Shown: piece after piece, positions 17,830-26,581 of the stretch | Layout of the letters: each line of letters starts with the position of its first letter | Numbering within the stretch: position 1 is the first letter of the stretch | NCBI RefSeq assembly: GCF_026012395.1 | Contig: NZ_BRZA01000001.1 | Coordinates: 1,178,001-1,242,000, forward strand | Reading direction: 5' to 3' | Origin: Lysinibacillus piscis | GTDB lineage: Bacteria > Bacillota > Bacilli > Bacillales_A > Planococcaceae | DNA: 64,000 nucleotides | Position numbers and translations under genes: made by a program | The notes under the pieces: generated by a model | Databases searched by the model: none | The model's input: the letters and a program-made list of their open reading frames with translations, nothing else | Told to the model about the DNA's origin: nothing

Positions 17830-18573
17830 ATGAAACTTCAAGACAAAGTGGCCATTGTCACAGGTGGCGCAAGTGGTATTGGTGAGGCAACAGTTCGTTT
17901 ATTTGCGGAGGAAGGCGCGAAAGTCGTGATTGCGGATTTCTCAGAACGTGGTCAAGCATTAGCAGAGGAATTAAACAGCAATGGCTTTGATGCACTTTTT
18001 GTCAAAGTAGATGTAACAAGTGATGAAGGTACAAAAAACCTTATTGCAGAAACTGTTGCTAAATATGGCAAATTAGATATTATGTATGCTAATGCAGGTG
18101 TCGGTGATGCTACTCCTGCACATGAATTAACATATGAAGGCTGGAAAAAGGTGATTGATATCAATTTATCAGGTGTATTCCTTTCTGATAAATATGCTAT
18201 TGAGCAATTCCTTAAACAAGGTACAGGTGGCACAATCGTCAACGCTGGCTCCATTCATAGCTTCGTGGCATTGCCATATACAACGTCTTATGCTGCGGCA
18301 AAAGGTGGCGTGAAGCTGTTAACACAAACATTGTGCACAACATATGCAAAACAAGGTATCCGTGTGAATGCTGTATGCCCTGGCTATATTGACACACCTC
18401 TACTTAGTGGATCTGATCCTGCTATGAAAGAGCAATTAGCTTCCCTACATCCACAAGGTCGTTTAGGTAAACCAGAAGAAGTAGCAAAAGCTGTCTTATT
18501 CCTAGCAAGTGATGATGCAAGCTTTGTTAACGGTACAACATTATTAATCGACGGTGGCTATACAGCTCAATAA
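17830..18573 (+). CDS. short-chain dehydrogenase/reductase (SDR) family oxidoreductase
   Basis: A 247-residue classical SDR. The cofactor loop is TGGASGIGEATVRLF, with Asp after the second strand (VVIADFSERG), which favours NAD over NADP. NAGVGDA is the NNAG-equivalent motif. Catalytic residues are Ser in NAGSIHSF and YAAAKGG (YxxxK), and PGYIDTPL is the substrate/cofactor loop. The protein resembles glucose-1-dehydrogenase-like or 3-oxoacyl-ACP-reductase-like SDRs; the substrate cannot be assigned. It is a single gene, with AAAGGTGG upstream and a strong bidirectional terminator downstream. An inverted repeat with AATTGA/TCAATT arms at 17756-17776 lies in its promoter region. Confidence 0.93.
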   Translation: MKLQDKVAIVTGGASGIGEATVRLFAEEGAKVVIADFSERGQALAEELNSNGFDALFVKVDVTSDEGTKNLIAETVAKYGKLDIMYANAGVGDATPAHELTYEGWKKVIDINLSGVFLSDKYAIEQFLKQGTGGTIVNAGSIHSFVALPYTTSYAAAKGGVKLLTQTLCTTYAKQGIRVNAVCPGYIDTPLLSGSDPAMKEQLASLHPQGRLGKPEEVAKAVLFLASDDASFVNGTTLLIDGGYTAQ

Positions 18574-18574
18574 T

Positions 18575-18617
18575 AAAAAGGTCTAGGTTCGTATGTTGTC
18601 GAACCTAGACCTTTTTT
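18575..18617. terminator. bidirectional rho-independent terminator
   Basis: Perfect stem of 15 bp or more (GGTCTAGGTTCG / CGAACCTAGACC) flanked by A-run and T-run. It serves the convergent SDR and nitroreductase genes. Confidence 0.95.
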
Positions 18618-18619
18618 CA

Positions 18620-19246
18620 TTAAATGTAACGTACAATATGCTCTAATGGTAAACGTGATGAACCATATGCAGGTGTAGCTGCTTCACCAATAGCAATCAG
18701 CAAAATTGGTACTTCGTTTTTTGGTAAATTAAATTTCTCCGCAAACTTCGCTTTATCGAAGCCACCCATTGGCACTGTATCATAGCCCATCTCTTTTGCT
18801 AATAGCATAATTTGCATTGATACAAGACCTGCATCAAAATGAACGATGTTTTTAATTACTTCTTCGGGTAAATTGCCATACAAAGCATGTGAATTTTTAA
18901 TCATAGCATCCGCTACTTCTCGTGTCATTAACCCTTGTTCCGCATTAGCATCATAAATTTCCTGTGCACGTTGATACATTTTCATATCCCCAAGAATGGC
19001 AATAATCGCTGAAGATGTTTCCACCTGCTCTTGATTATTCGCAATTGGACGTAATTCCTTTTTCACTTCTTGATCTGTAATCACAATAAAGCGCCAAGGC
19101 TGCATATTGCTTGATGATGGCGCAGTAATCGCCTGTTGCAATAATGTCTGTAATTGCTCCTGTGGAATTGTGATACCTTCTTTATATTTACGAACAGACT
19201 TTCTAGCCTGCATAACTTGTGAAACCACTGTTTGTGTAGCTGACAT
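18620..19246 (-). CDS. nitroreductase family protein
   Basis: A 208-residue FMN-dependent nitroreductase-fold protein. It has the FMN-phosphate-binding start MQARKSVRKYKEG, the segment AITAPSSSNMQPWRFIVI typical of the NfsA/FRP superfamily, and the C-terminal MGYDTVPMGGFD segment. These enzymes use NAD(P)H to reduce nitro compounds, quinones or other electrophiles. The start at 19246 was preferred to the upstream ATG because AAGGA lies 6 nt before it. The gene is divergent from a TetR-CPBP operon, with a 155-bp shared control region, and could be a TetR target. Confidence 0.9.
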   Translation of the reverse strand: MSATQTVVSQVMQARKSVRKYKEGITIPQEQLQTLLQQAITAPSSSNMQPWRFIVITDQEVKKELRPIANNQEQVETSSAIIAILGDMKMYQRAQEIYDANAEQGLMTREVADAMIKNSHALYGNLPEEVIKNIVHFDAGLVSMQIMLLAKEMGYDTVPMGGFDKAKFAEKFNLPKNEVPILLIAIGEAATPAYGSSRLPLEHIVRYI

Positions 19247-19401
19247 CTGGAATCCTTCTTTCCTATTTTTAAAATATAACACTTACTTATTATAAGCAAC
19301 ACACAAAATTATACAACTTTTTTGCTTATCTAGAAGGAATATCCCTATTTACGTTGAATATTATTTCAATGAATATTTTTTTAATGAAAGGCGTGCACAA
19401 T

Positions 19402-19977
19402 ATGGTAAGCAGACAAGAGCAAAAGGAACAACGCAGATTGTTGATTTTACAATCCGCTTTAGATTTATTTATACGAAAAGGCTATGGGGAAACAAAGATT
19501 GCAGATATTGCGAAGGCAGCCAATATGAGCATGGGGCTGCTTTTCCACTACTTTGAATCAAAGGAGGCTTTGTATAAAGTACTTATTCAAATTGGCAGTG
19601 AAAAGCTAAAAATGGAGATGAGCTTCCCTGATACCTCACCATTAACAGCTTTTGAAATACTAGCACAAGATATCTTTCAGCTAATTAGCACAAATCCCTT
19701 CGCTGCTAAAATGTTTGTGCTAATGGAAAATGCCCATCATTTAGAGGCTATGTCCACAGATATTAAAGAAATGCTGTCAGAGGCAGATAAATTAATGGAA
19801 AAAAGCATTCCATTAATTGAAGAAGGACAGCAGATAGGTGAAATAAGACAAGGAAACCCAGAGGCATTAGCCATAGCATTTTGGAACGCACTTCAAGGTA
19901 TCGCTCAGTATATTGCGCTACACCCTGAAGCCCCTCGCCCAGATGCACAATGGATTATTGCCATATTAAAAAAATAA
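19402..19977 (+). CDS. TetR/AcrR family transcriptional regulator
   Basis: A 191-residue TetR-type repressor. The HTH is TKIADIAKAANMSMGLLFHYFESKEALYKVL. The C-terminal part is an all-helical ligand domain with no recognisable specificity. I chose the ATG at 19402, with AAAGG 10 nt upstream; two ATGs further upstream would extend it by up to 16 residues. It is followed after 15 bp by a CPBP membrane protease gene and is divergent from a nitroreductase. The short palindrome-like stretch CTTATAATAAG in the intergenic region (near 19285-19295) is a possible operator. Confidence 0.9.
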   Translation: MVSRQEQKEQRRLLILQSALDLFIRKGYGETKIADIAKAANMSMGLLFHYFESKEALYKVLIQIGSEKLKMEMSFPDTSPLTAFEILAQDIFQLISTNPFAAKMFVLMENAHHLEAMSTDIKEMLSEADKLMEKSIPLIEEGQQIGEIRQGNPEALAIAFWNALQGIAQYIALHPEAPRPDAQWIIAILKK

Positions 19978-19992
19978 GGAGGTAGATGAACA

Positions 19993-20823
19993 TTGCGAAC
20001 AACTCAAAATATCATCATTTTTATTGTGATTGTCTTACTATGTGGGTGGCTAGGCGTACTCGTTGATCAATTCATACCCAATCAACCTAAAGGCAATACA
20101 CTTGGTATGGGGCTATGGTTAGTGCTCCCTTTATTAGCCACTATCCTTTTACGAACATTTGCAGGAGATGGATGGCATGACACAGGGTTAGCCTTTCATT
20201 TAAAAGGCAATGGGAAATGGTATATTGTAGCATTCCTTATATACCCTATTACAACAGCTATTCTTCTTTTATTTAGTTATCTAACAGGCTGGATGGATTT
20301 TTCACATTTTAATATGTATGCTGTTGCATCTGCTTTTGCTAGTAGCTTCTTTCTACAATTCATTAAAAATATTTTTGAAGAATCTGTTTGGCGGGGTTAT
20401 TTGACAAGTAAATTGCTTCAGTTAAAATTGAATGATTTTTGGCTGTATATGACAGTCGGTGGTGTATGGGGAGCATGGCATCTTCCTTATTTTTTAGTAT
20501 TTTTGCCTGCTACTGATATTGCCAATGTGCTACCTGTCAATCGGTTGAGCTTCGCTATCATTGGTATAATGACAATGATTATTTGGACGATTATGTATAC
20601 AGAAATTTATTTACTGACGAAAAGCATTTGGCCACTCGTCATTATGCATGCAACAGAGGATGCCCTGATCAATCCTTTAATGCTAGAGGGCTATATTCAA
20701 ATTGCACAGGGCAAAGAATTTTTCGTTTCCCCGACAGCAGGTATTGTTACGACGTTGTTATATTTAGGGATTGGGCTTCTTTTACGGGCATACAGAAAAA
20801 AGAGAGACTTAGTGCTGGAATAA
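19993..20823 (+). CDS. CPBP family intramembrane glutamic endopeptidase
   Basis: A 276-residue integral membrane protein with about seven hydrophobic spans. It carries the three short motifs of CPBP (Rce1/CAAX-like) proteases: EESVWRGYL (EExxxR), WGAWHLPYF with a conserved His, and MHATEDALIN (HxxxD/N-like). Bacterial members act in bacteriocin immunity or membrane protein turnover, but the substrate is not evident. Translation starts at TTG (19993) with GGAGGT 9 nt upstream; no in-frame ATG fits. It is the second gene of a TetR-led operon, ending in a hairpin at 20843-20886. Confidence 0.9.
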   Translation: MRTTQNIIIFIVIVLLCGWLGVLVDQFIPNQPKGNTLGMGLWLVLPLLATILLRTFAGDGWHDTGLAFHLKGNGKWYIVAFLIYPITTAILLLFSYLTGWMDFSHFNMYAVASAFASSFFLQFIKNIFEESVWRGYLTSKLLQLKLNDFWLYMTVGGVWGAWHLPYFLVFLPATDIANVLPVNRLSFAIIGIMTMIIWTIMYTEIYLLTKSIWPLVIMHATEDALINPLMLEGYIQIAQGKEFFVSPTAGIVTTLLYLGIGLLLRAYRKKRDLVLE

Positions 20824-20842
20824 ATCTCCCCTATCAAAAATG

Positions 20843-20886
20843 AGAAACCTAGTGTATAAACGTCATTTCGACGATGCTAGGTTTCT
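20843..20886 (+). terminator. hairpin downstream of CPBP gene
   Basis: Stem AGAAACCTAG/CTAGGTTTCT with an inner CGTC/GACG pair; the T-tract (TTTCTTT) is short. Probable but not strong terminator. Confidence 0.6.
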
Positions 20887-20902
20887 TTGGATTAACCCTT
20901 TT

Positions 20903-21060
20903 TTATAGAAAATAAATCATTTCCTTAGCACGTATTCGTTTAGATAAGTTCAAAATATCATCATAGTCTGGATGTGTTTTATAAAAAAAGACTCCGCAGA
21001 TTTCTTCATTAATGCAGCTGAATATTTCCTTGGATGTACATAACCTGTAAAAATTGATTG
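20903..21060 (-). pseudogene. possible gene remnant with frameshift
   Basis: On the minus strand one frame reads GYVHPRKYSAALMKKSAESF. After a run of seven T another frame continues as YKTHPDYDDILNLSKRIRAKEMIYFL before a stop. The two pieces look like one coding segment joined across a homopolymer frameshift. No start codon with an RBS is visible, and the family is not recognised. The rest of the 259-bp gap (20824-21082) contains only the upstream terminator. Low confidence. Confidence 0.3.
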
Positions 21061-21082
21061 GGTAATTAGATTTTCTCTCTAA

Positions 21083-21772
21083 TTATTCTAAATAGTATGT
21101 TCTTGTAATAGTTCCTGGAAGTTTTGCTCCAATAGTGAATCCATTTATAGATACACCAAGTGTGTAAAAGCCATCTGCTTCTATTTCAACAGAAGCTTGG
21201 TTAAGCGTTCCACCAATTGTTCCTTTAGCTTTTGTTTGTGACCATGACCAAGCACTTACTCCATAAATATCAGAGCTAATATTAGTTATACTTCCTGCTT
21301 TAAAACGCTTCACTTTACCTAAGTAATAATATTTGTAATCAAAAGTTATTTGTTTAAATTGTACCAAAGACGTCATGCCCCATCCTGTGAAGGGAGAATA
21401 CCAATCCATCTTCGCAGAATCGCTATAATAATCTGTTGTGGCAAAAGGCTGAACTTGAGATTGTTGCACAAAATGAGACGGTATTACCACTTCTTCATCT
21501 TCCACCATTTGTAGTTCTTTAACAAACTCTTCAAAGTCTTCTATAGAATCAAACTTCAAAATTTGTTGTTCTTTAGGAATCCTATTTATATCTACTTCTT
21601 CAATACTATACTTTTGTTGAATTTCTCTAAATTCTCTTTCAACATTCGATACTACATCTTGTTTAACAGGCTCTTGTGCATTAGCGCTAGATGAAAAAGC
21701 GCAACTAAATACTGAAAATGATGTTAATACTACTAATAATGGTTTTTTTATTTTCCAATCCACTTCCTTCAC
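21083..21772 (-). CDS. secreted protein of unknown function
   Basis: A 229-residue exported protein. The basic start KEVDWKIKKP is followed by a hydrophobic core (LLVVLTSFSVFSCAFSSSANAQ) with a cleavage site after ANA. Residues 35-110 are acidic and helical. The C-terminal half is rich in aromatic and beta-type residues (DYYSDSAKMDWYSPFTGWGM, YKYYYLGKVKRF). The layout, a charged propeptide-like region then a Tyr/Trp-rich beta domain, is seen in several Bacillus secreted proteins of unknown function. The start is GTG at 21772 with only a weak upstream site, so it is uncertain. It is divergent from a small membrane protein gene. Confidence 0.7.
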   Translation of the reverse strand: MKEVDWKIKKPLLVVLTSFSVFSCAFSSSANAQEPVKQDVVSNVEREFREIQQKYSIEEVDINRIPKEQQILKFDSIEDFEEFVKELQMVEDEEVVIPSHFVQQSQVQPFATTDYYSDSAKMDWYSPFTGWGMTSLVQFKQITFDYKYYYLGKVKRFKAGSITNISSDIYGVSAWSWSQTKAKGTIGGTLNQASVEIEADGFYTLGVSINGFTIGAKLPGTITRTYYLE

Positions 21773-21905
21773 TTGATTTAAATTCCATTTAAAATATTAC
21801 AGTAAATCAAATAATTACACAATATTATTTTATAAAAAAAGGAAATATTTTATCTTTTATGTTATTATAATCAATATATACTAAATTTTAAATTGGAGGT
21901 TAAAA

Positions 21906-22205
21906 ATGAAAAACAAAAGTAAGAAAGGGTTATTGTGGGGAAGTATTGTTATAACTATATTATCCATCTTTCTAGTATCATATGAATCTAATAATTTTGG
22001 TGCACCTTTTCAATTTGTGAGATACATAGGCGATAAGGAGTTACAAACAGGCTTTTCTTTATTTAGTCAAAAAAATTTTACTCAAATACATTTTAATATA
22101 CTTTACTTTTTTATAGACGTAGCAATATTTTACTTTATATTATTATACGGCAATAAAAAAATTACCTTATTGAAGTCAAATAAAAAAGACCAAAATGGAA
22201 ATTAA
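21906..22205 (+). CDS. small two-span membrane protein (hypothetical)
   Basis: A 99-residue protein with two hydrophobic helices (WGSIVITILSIFLVSY and ILYFFIDVAIFYFILLYG) flanked by lysine-rich termini. A GGAGG ribosome-binding site lies 6 nt before the ATG. The intervening loop of about 45 residues would be extracytoplasmic. No family is recognised. Its base composition is markedly AT-rich compared with neighbours, which, together with the adjacent secreted protein, gene remnant and sigma/anti-sigma pair, suggests a variable accessory patch. Confidence 0.75.
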   Translation: MKNKSKKGLLWGSIVITILSIFLVSYESNNFGAPFQFVRYIGDKELQTGFSLFSQKNFTQIHFNILYFFIDVAIFYFILLYGNKKITLLKSNKKDQNGN

Positions 22206-22326
22206 GCTATGAGATGCTTCTCTTTAAATAAATAACATGTTACTTAAAGGGATTTTCGTATACCGATTAAAATCTAGCCTCTTTGGAATTACTTACATGA
22301 TTAGTTCACAAATGCTGTGAAAGCAC

Positions 22327-22376
22327 ATAAAAAACACCTCCAATTGTTAGATGGTGTGTCTAACTATTGCGGTGTT
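22327..22376 (-). terminator. terminator of the sigma/anti-sigma operon
   Basis: Long imperfect hairpin with AACACC/GGTGTT and GTTAGA/TCTAAC arms, followed on the minus strand by TTTTTT. Confidence 0.75.
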
Positions 22377-22415
22377 CTAAACTTTTAGGAGACATTCAGT
22401 AATAAAAAAACTCGC

Positions 22416-23189
22416 CTACAACATGGTGTCTTTCGCTAATAACGCCTTTACTGCTAATTCTGGCTGTAAAGATTCTATAAACTCTAAAAGCTCTGTTTTC
22501 GAATAAGGATTGGCATAAAAATCATCATGAATGTCATACGTTTGAACGATAATTGTATATTTTTTTTGATTTACTAATAGTTCTAAAGCAGCGATGACAT
22601 AGTTATTTTCATCGCTAGGTTTTTGTGTTTCAGGTATCAACTGCCAATCACCCACTTTTTCTAGTACCTTAAACTGACTCTCAAGTTCAATGTCCCCTTC
22701 AAACACTTGGGTGAAGTAAGAATTTTTTTGACTTTGAAAACTTAAGGATAAGGTAATTTCCTTTGAAGAATAGGTATCTTTGTCATCACCACTTTTTGAC
22801 CAGTAATTCAAACTAGCCTTCTGTAGCTTATATTTTTCTGGGTGATTAATAATCGATTGCTGTAATTCGTTTATTACTTTAGTTGAAAGCATTTCTTGAC
22901 CTTTTTCTAAGTGTTTTCCATTAATCGAATTTTCCCCAATAGCAAAGTAAGCTGTGTCGGAGTTGTTATCAAAGTTCAACGTTTTAAAAACAGGTATGCT
23001 TAGAACGGTAAACAAAACAACTGCTGAAACTAAAACAGTGTAATAAACACCTTGAAACTTTTTTCTTGAGCGTGTATTTGCTGTTTTGCTCCGAATTTGC
23101 TCACTTTCTTCATGAGAAAAGTATACATGTTTATGTAAGTATCCTTGTACCTCTTCCTTTACATGTTGATCGAACTTATCCACTAGCAT
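22416..23189 (-). CDS. putative membrane anti-sigma factor
   Basis: A 257-residue single-pass membrane protein. A cytoplasmic N-terminus of about 45 residues (charged, with HVYFSHEESEQIRSK) precedes one transmembrane helix near residues 48-68 (GVYYTVLVSAVVLFTVLSIPVF) and an extracytoplasmic domain of about 185 residues. There is no HxxxCxxC zinc motif, so it is not a ZAS-type anti-sigma. The first 14 bp overlap the end of the ECF sigma gene, and the position and topology match anti-sigma factors that hold ECF sigma at the membrane. The extracellular domain (EKVGDWQLIPETQ, KKYTIIVQTYDIHD) was not assigned to a family. Function is inferred from context. Confidence 0.75.
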   Translation of the reverse strand: MLVDKFDQHVKEEVQGYLHKHVYFSHEESEQIRSKTANTRSRKKFQGVYYTVLVSAVVLFTVLSIPVFKTLNFDNNSDTAYFAIGENSINGKHLEKGQEMLSTKVINELQQSIINHPEKYKLQKASLNYWSKSGDDKDTYSSKEITLSLSFQSQKNSYFTQVFEGDIELESQFKVLEKVGDWQLIPETQKPSDENNYVIAALELLVNQKKYTIIVQTYDIHDDFYANPYSKTELLEFIESLQPELAVKALLAKDTML

Positions 23190-23715
23190 TACTCCTTTCT
23201 AATTTATTTTGAAGGATTTTCTTGCCACGAAGTAATCTTGATTTAATCGTATTCATATTTACATCGAGAATTTCACTTATTTCGGCCATAGTCAATTGCT
23301 GATAATAATAAAGAATAAGTACATCTTTATATTTGGTTGGTAGTTTGGCTATTTGTTCTATCATAATTTGTGAAGTCTGTTTATCAATAAATTGTTCTTC
23401 TGCAGATGGTGCTGTGAAAATGGATGAAATAATGGGGGTATAAATTAGCTTTTTTATACTCCAACGTTTCTTATAATCCTTACATTTATTGATAGTAATA
23501 CGAATTAACCACGTTTTATAGCTACATTCATGTCGGAAGCTAGATAACTTTTGGTAACAGGATATATAGACTTCTTGAATAATGTCCTCGCATTCGGACA
23601 GATCATTTATATATAAGAAAGCTATTCTTTTTAAATCAGTTGCATAGTCCACCATCAGTTGATTTAGTAGTACATCTACCGAAACTTCTGAATAATCTGC
23701 TTCAAGATTTCTCAC
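23176..23715 (-). CDS. ECF-type RNA polymerase sigma factor
   Basis: A 179-residue ECF sigma factor. Region 2 has AFLYINDLSECEDIIQEVYISCYQKLSSFRHECSYKTWLIRITINKCKDYKKR. Region 4 has LPTKYKDVLILYYYQQLTMAEISEILDVNMNTIKSRLLRGKKILQNKL, with the recognition helix NMNTIKSRLLRGK. Length and pattern match SigV/SigW/YlaC-type factors. The start is GTG at 23715, preceded by GGAGGGG at 6 nt. It is translationally coupled to a membrane protein that is the likely anti-sigma factor, making this a classical signal-transduction pair. The promoters it controls cannot be read here. Confidence 0.92.
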   Translation of the reverse strand: MRNLEADYSEVSVDVLLNQLMVDYATDLKRIAFLYINDLSECEDIIQEVYISCYQKLSSFRHECSYKTWLIRITINKCKDYKKRWSIKKLIYTPIISSIFTAPSAEEQFIDKQTSQIMIEQIAKLPTKYKDVLILYYYQQLTMAEISEILDVNMNTIKSRLLRGKKILQNKLERSNASG

Positions 23716-23899
23716 TCATTGCCCCTCCTTTCATAAATTAGACGAGCCTCAAATCGATATTGACTCATAAAATTTTCATTAATTCATTTCTTAATTGAAG
23801 CTGTAAAAGGTTAAAATTGCCTCTTTATTTTAGGTTTCTCCTAGTGGGTTGTGCTATACTATTTCTATTATCGAAATAATCCGAAAGAGGGCTTCTATT

Positions 23900-25279
23900 A
23901 TGACAAACTTACAGCAATTAGATGCGTATTTCACTGAACACCGTGAGCAACATTTAAACGAATTAAACGAATTTTTGCGTATTCCAAGTATTAGTGCATT
24001 ATCTGAGCACAAAGAAGACATCCAAAATGCTGCTAAATGGCTAGCGAATGCCTTTGAAAAGCTAAATTTAGAAAATATCTCAATTACACAAACAGCAGGA
24101 CATCCTGTCGTTTATGCGGATTGGTTACACGCAGAAGGTAAGCCAACGATTTTATTCTATGGTCACTATGATGTACAACCTGTTGACCCGCTAAATTTAT
24201 GGGAAAGCGAGCCGTTCAATCCAACGATTCGTGATAATAAATTATTTGCTCGTGGTGCAAGTGATGATAAAGGGCAAGTATTTATGCACTTAAAAATGAT
24301 TGAGGCATTATTCGCTACAACGGGTACACTTCCTGTTAACGTGAAATTTATTTATGAGGGTGAAGAGGAAATTGGTAGTCCACATCTTCCTGCCTATGTA
24401 GAAGAAAATAAAGAAAAATTAGCCGCTGATTTAATCTTAATTTCAGATACAGGTCTTTATGCTCCAGGTAAACCTGCTGTATGCTATGGCTTGCGTGGTT
24501 TAACAGGTGTGCAAATTGATGTACGTGGAGCGAAGGGTGACTTACACTCTGGTCTTTATGGTGGTGGTGTACAAAACGCTATCCATGCGTTAACAGAAAT
24601 TTTGGCTTCTTTCCGTGATGAGCATGGTACGATTCAAGTAGAGGGCTTTTATGATAAAGTATTACCTTTATCTGAGGAGGAGCGTGCAGCCTATCAAGCA
24701 CTTGGCTTTGACGAAGACTCTATTAAAGAAGAAGTTGGCGTGAAAGAGCTATTCGGTGAAGCAGGCTATTCTTATCTAGAGCAAACATGGGCACGTCCAA
24801 CATTAGAAATTAATGGCGTTTTTGGTGGCTTCTCAGGTGAAGGCATTAAAACGGTGCTACCTGCTGAGGCTGGCGCTAAAATTACATGTCGCCTTGTACC
24901 AAATCAAGACCCACATGAAATTGTTGCACTATTAAAAGCTCATATTGAAAAACATAAGCCAGTTGGCGTTGAGGTGACTGTCTCTGAATTCGATAAAGGA
25001 CGTCCATTCTTAACACCGTTTGACCATCCATTTATTCAAGCTGCTGGACGCTCTTATGAAAAAGTGTATGAAGTACCAACTGCTTATACACGTGGTGGCG
25101 GTTCTATTCCAATCGTTGCGGCATTCGACGAAATTTTAGAGTTACCTGTTGTGTTAATGGGCTTCGGCTTATCTAGCGAAAACTTCCATGCACCAAACGA
25201 ACATTTCCACTTGGAAAACTTCGATAAAGGCTTACGTGTATTAGGTGACTATCTGTATGAGGTTGCTGAACTGCGCTAA
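23900..25279 (+). CDS. M20 family dipeptidase (metallopeptidase)
   Basis: A 459-residue zinc peptidase of the M20/M25/M40 family, CNDP-like. Metal-site motifs are visible: FYGHYDVQP (His and Asp), GASDDKGQVFMHLKMIEAL (bridging Asp), YEGEEEIGSPHL (catalytic Glu-Glu) and the late AP-NEHFHLENF histidine. A dimerisation domain sits between them. It hydrolyses dipeptides or short peptides in the cytoplasm. The start is the ATG at 23900 with GAGGG upstream; an in-frame ATG 51 bp earlier lacks an RBS. It is monocistronic, with a strong terminator. Confidence 0.93.
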   Translation: MTNLQQLDAYFTEHREQHLNELNEFLRIPSISALSEHKEDIQNAAKWLANAFEKLNLENISITQTAGHPVVYADWLHAEGKPTILFYGHYDVQPVDPLNLWESEPFNPTIRDNKLFARGASDDKGQVFMHLKMIEALFATTGTLPVNVKFIYEGEEEIGSPHLPAYVEENKEKLAADLILISDTGLYAPGKPAVCYGLRGLTGVQIDVRGAKGDLHSGLYGGGVQNAIHALTEILASFRDEHGTIQVEGFYDKVLPLSEEERAAYQALGFDEDSIKEEVGVKELFGEAGYSYLEQTWARPTLEINGVFGGFSGEGIKTVLPAEAGAKITCRLVPNQDPHEIVALLKAHIEKHKPVGVEVTVSEFDKGRPFLTPFDHPFIQAAGRSYEKVYEVPTAYTRGGGSIPIVAAFDEILELPVVLMGFGLSSENFHAPNEHFHLENFDKGLRVLGDYLYEVAELR

Positions 25280-25286
25280 AAAATGC

Positions 25287-25319
25287 AAATCCCCTCGCTA
25301 CCAAACGAGGGGATTTTTA
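25287..25319. terminator. bidirectional terminator between dipeptidase and nitroreductase
   Basis: Perfect stem AAATCCCCTCG / CGAGGGGATTT with an 8-nt loop. A-rich on the left and T-rich on the right, it serves convergent genes. Confidence 0.93.
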
Positions 25320-25892
25320 TTATTCACCAAATCCAGTCACAATTTGCGCTGCTGTTTTACGTTCTTTCCCTTTTGGTGTTTCATCAAAATGTCCTAGTTG
25401 TAGCATAGCAATCACACGCTCGCCTGCCTGCACCTTTAATGCTTCTCGGAATTTTGGATTATCTAAAAATGCTGGTGTTTTCCAGCATGAGCCAATCCCT
25501 TTTTCCCACGCAAGCAATTGAATGTTTTGAATAAAAATACTAGCTGCAGCATAGTCCTCTAAACGCTCTTTTTGACGCACATCCTCTGGCACAATGACAA
25601 AAGCGTAAGCACCTGCTAATGTGAATTTCTCCATTTGCTTTGCTAATGCTTCGCTTGATAGCTCCTGCCATTTAGGAATCGCTAAATCACGCAATAATTC
25701 ATGTAATGCTGGTAGCTGTTCTTCACATGCTACCACTAAACGCCAAGGTTCACGGTTACCATGATTCGGAGCCCAAACAGCATCATCAATAATCGCCATA
25801 AACTCCTGACGTGCCACTGGTTGACCATTAAATTGTTTAATTGAACGACGCTCACGTATCGCATCACGAATAGACATTATTTGTTCACTCAT
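25320..25892 (-). CDS. nitroreductase family protein (YdjA/HBN-like)
   Basis: A 190-residue FMN oxidoreductase of the nitroreductase fold. It has RDAIRERRSIKQFNG at the N-terminus, the FMN loop AVWAPNHGNREPWRLVVAC and the C-terminal WEKGIGSCWKTP. This second nitroreductase in the window is distinct in sequence from the one at 18.6 kb and closer to the YdjA type. The start at 25892 has AAGGAG 9 nt upstream; an ATG 24 bp earlier is in frame but less well placed. Confidence 0.9.
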   Translation of the reverse strand: MSEQIMSIRDAIRERRSIKQFNGQPVARQEFMAIIDDAVWAPNHGNREPWRLVVACEEQLPALHELLRDLAIPKWQELSSEALAKQMEKFTLAGAYAFVIVPEDVRQKERLEDYAAASIFIQNIQLLAWEKGIGSCWKTPAFLDNPKFREALKVQAGERVIAMLQLGHFDETPKGKERKTAAQIVTGFGE

Positions 25893-25960
25893 ACCCAAAA
25901 TCTCCTTCAATTGCATTTACTTTCACCATATCATAAAATAATATGCTTTGAAACTATCTT

Positions 25961-26446
25961 CTAAGCAAAGCTATCATCAATATGATAGAAAAAATAGGTC
26001 ATATTCGGTGTGTAAGCTGTGGAATCTTCGTATAAATAAGAGCGATTAATACTGTCAGAGGTATGTGCATTCACATAAGGGATACCGTTTTGAATACTCG
26101 TCACAATCACAGAATGATCAATACGCCCATCCCCTTGAAAATCATAAAAAATAACATCACCAAGCTCTAATTGCTCAGCATATTGAACACGTCGTCCCTT
26201 CAAGCCTGTTGTGGAACCCTCCAAATACCAGCGCAATGAATGAGCTACAGACCAGCTAAAGCTCCAATTGCCTCGCTGTAGCCACCAGCCCTTTTCTCGA
26301 TTCGGTGCTCCACGCATTGGTGCTCCCCCTGCTAATAAGCATTGAGAAATATAATTGGTGCAATCCACTTGAAAGCTCGGAAATGCTGGATTACGCCGAT
26401 TCCACCATAAATTTGCATATTGCACAGCAGCCTGTCGATTATAAAT
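25961..26446 (-). CDS. amidase-domain (cysteine, NlpC-like/Amidase_6) protein, probable ATT start
   Basis: A 161-residue protein. The block AAVQYANLWWNRRNPAFPSFQVDCTNYISQCLLAGG is the signature of the amidase_6 domain, with the catalytic cysteine in DCTNYIS. GDVIFYDF and HSVIVTS provide the histidine, and NAHTSDSINRSY the third polar residue. It likely cleaves peptidoglycan or a capsule peptide bond. No ATG/GTG/TTG with correct spacing exists. The only codon with an ideal GGAGG (7-nt spacing) is ATT at 26446, giving the start MYNRQAAVQYA. The alternative is a TTG 24 bp upstream (26470) that lies before, not after, that GGAGG. No signal peptide is visible, so it may be cytosolic or spore-associated. 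Confidence 0.8.
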   Translation of the reverse strand: MYNRQAAVQYANLWWNRRNPAFPSFQVDCTNYISQCLLAGGAPMRGAPNREKGWWLQRGNWSFSWSVAHSLRWYLEGSTTGLKGRRVQYAEQLELGDVIFYDFQGDGRIDHSVIVTSIQNGIPYVNAHTSDSINRSYLYEDSTAYTPNMTYFFYHIDDSFA

Positions 26447-26581
26447 CGAACCACCTCCTTCTAGTATCAACGTATTCTTGTTTACTAGCCGATTATACCT
26501 GTAGTATCTCTATCTTTTACTTGCTGACAGCTACCTTATATAGTAAGATGAATATCCATTTAATACATAGGGGGTGCAAGC

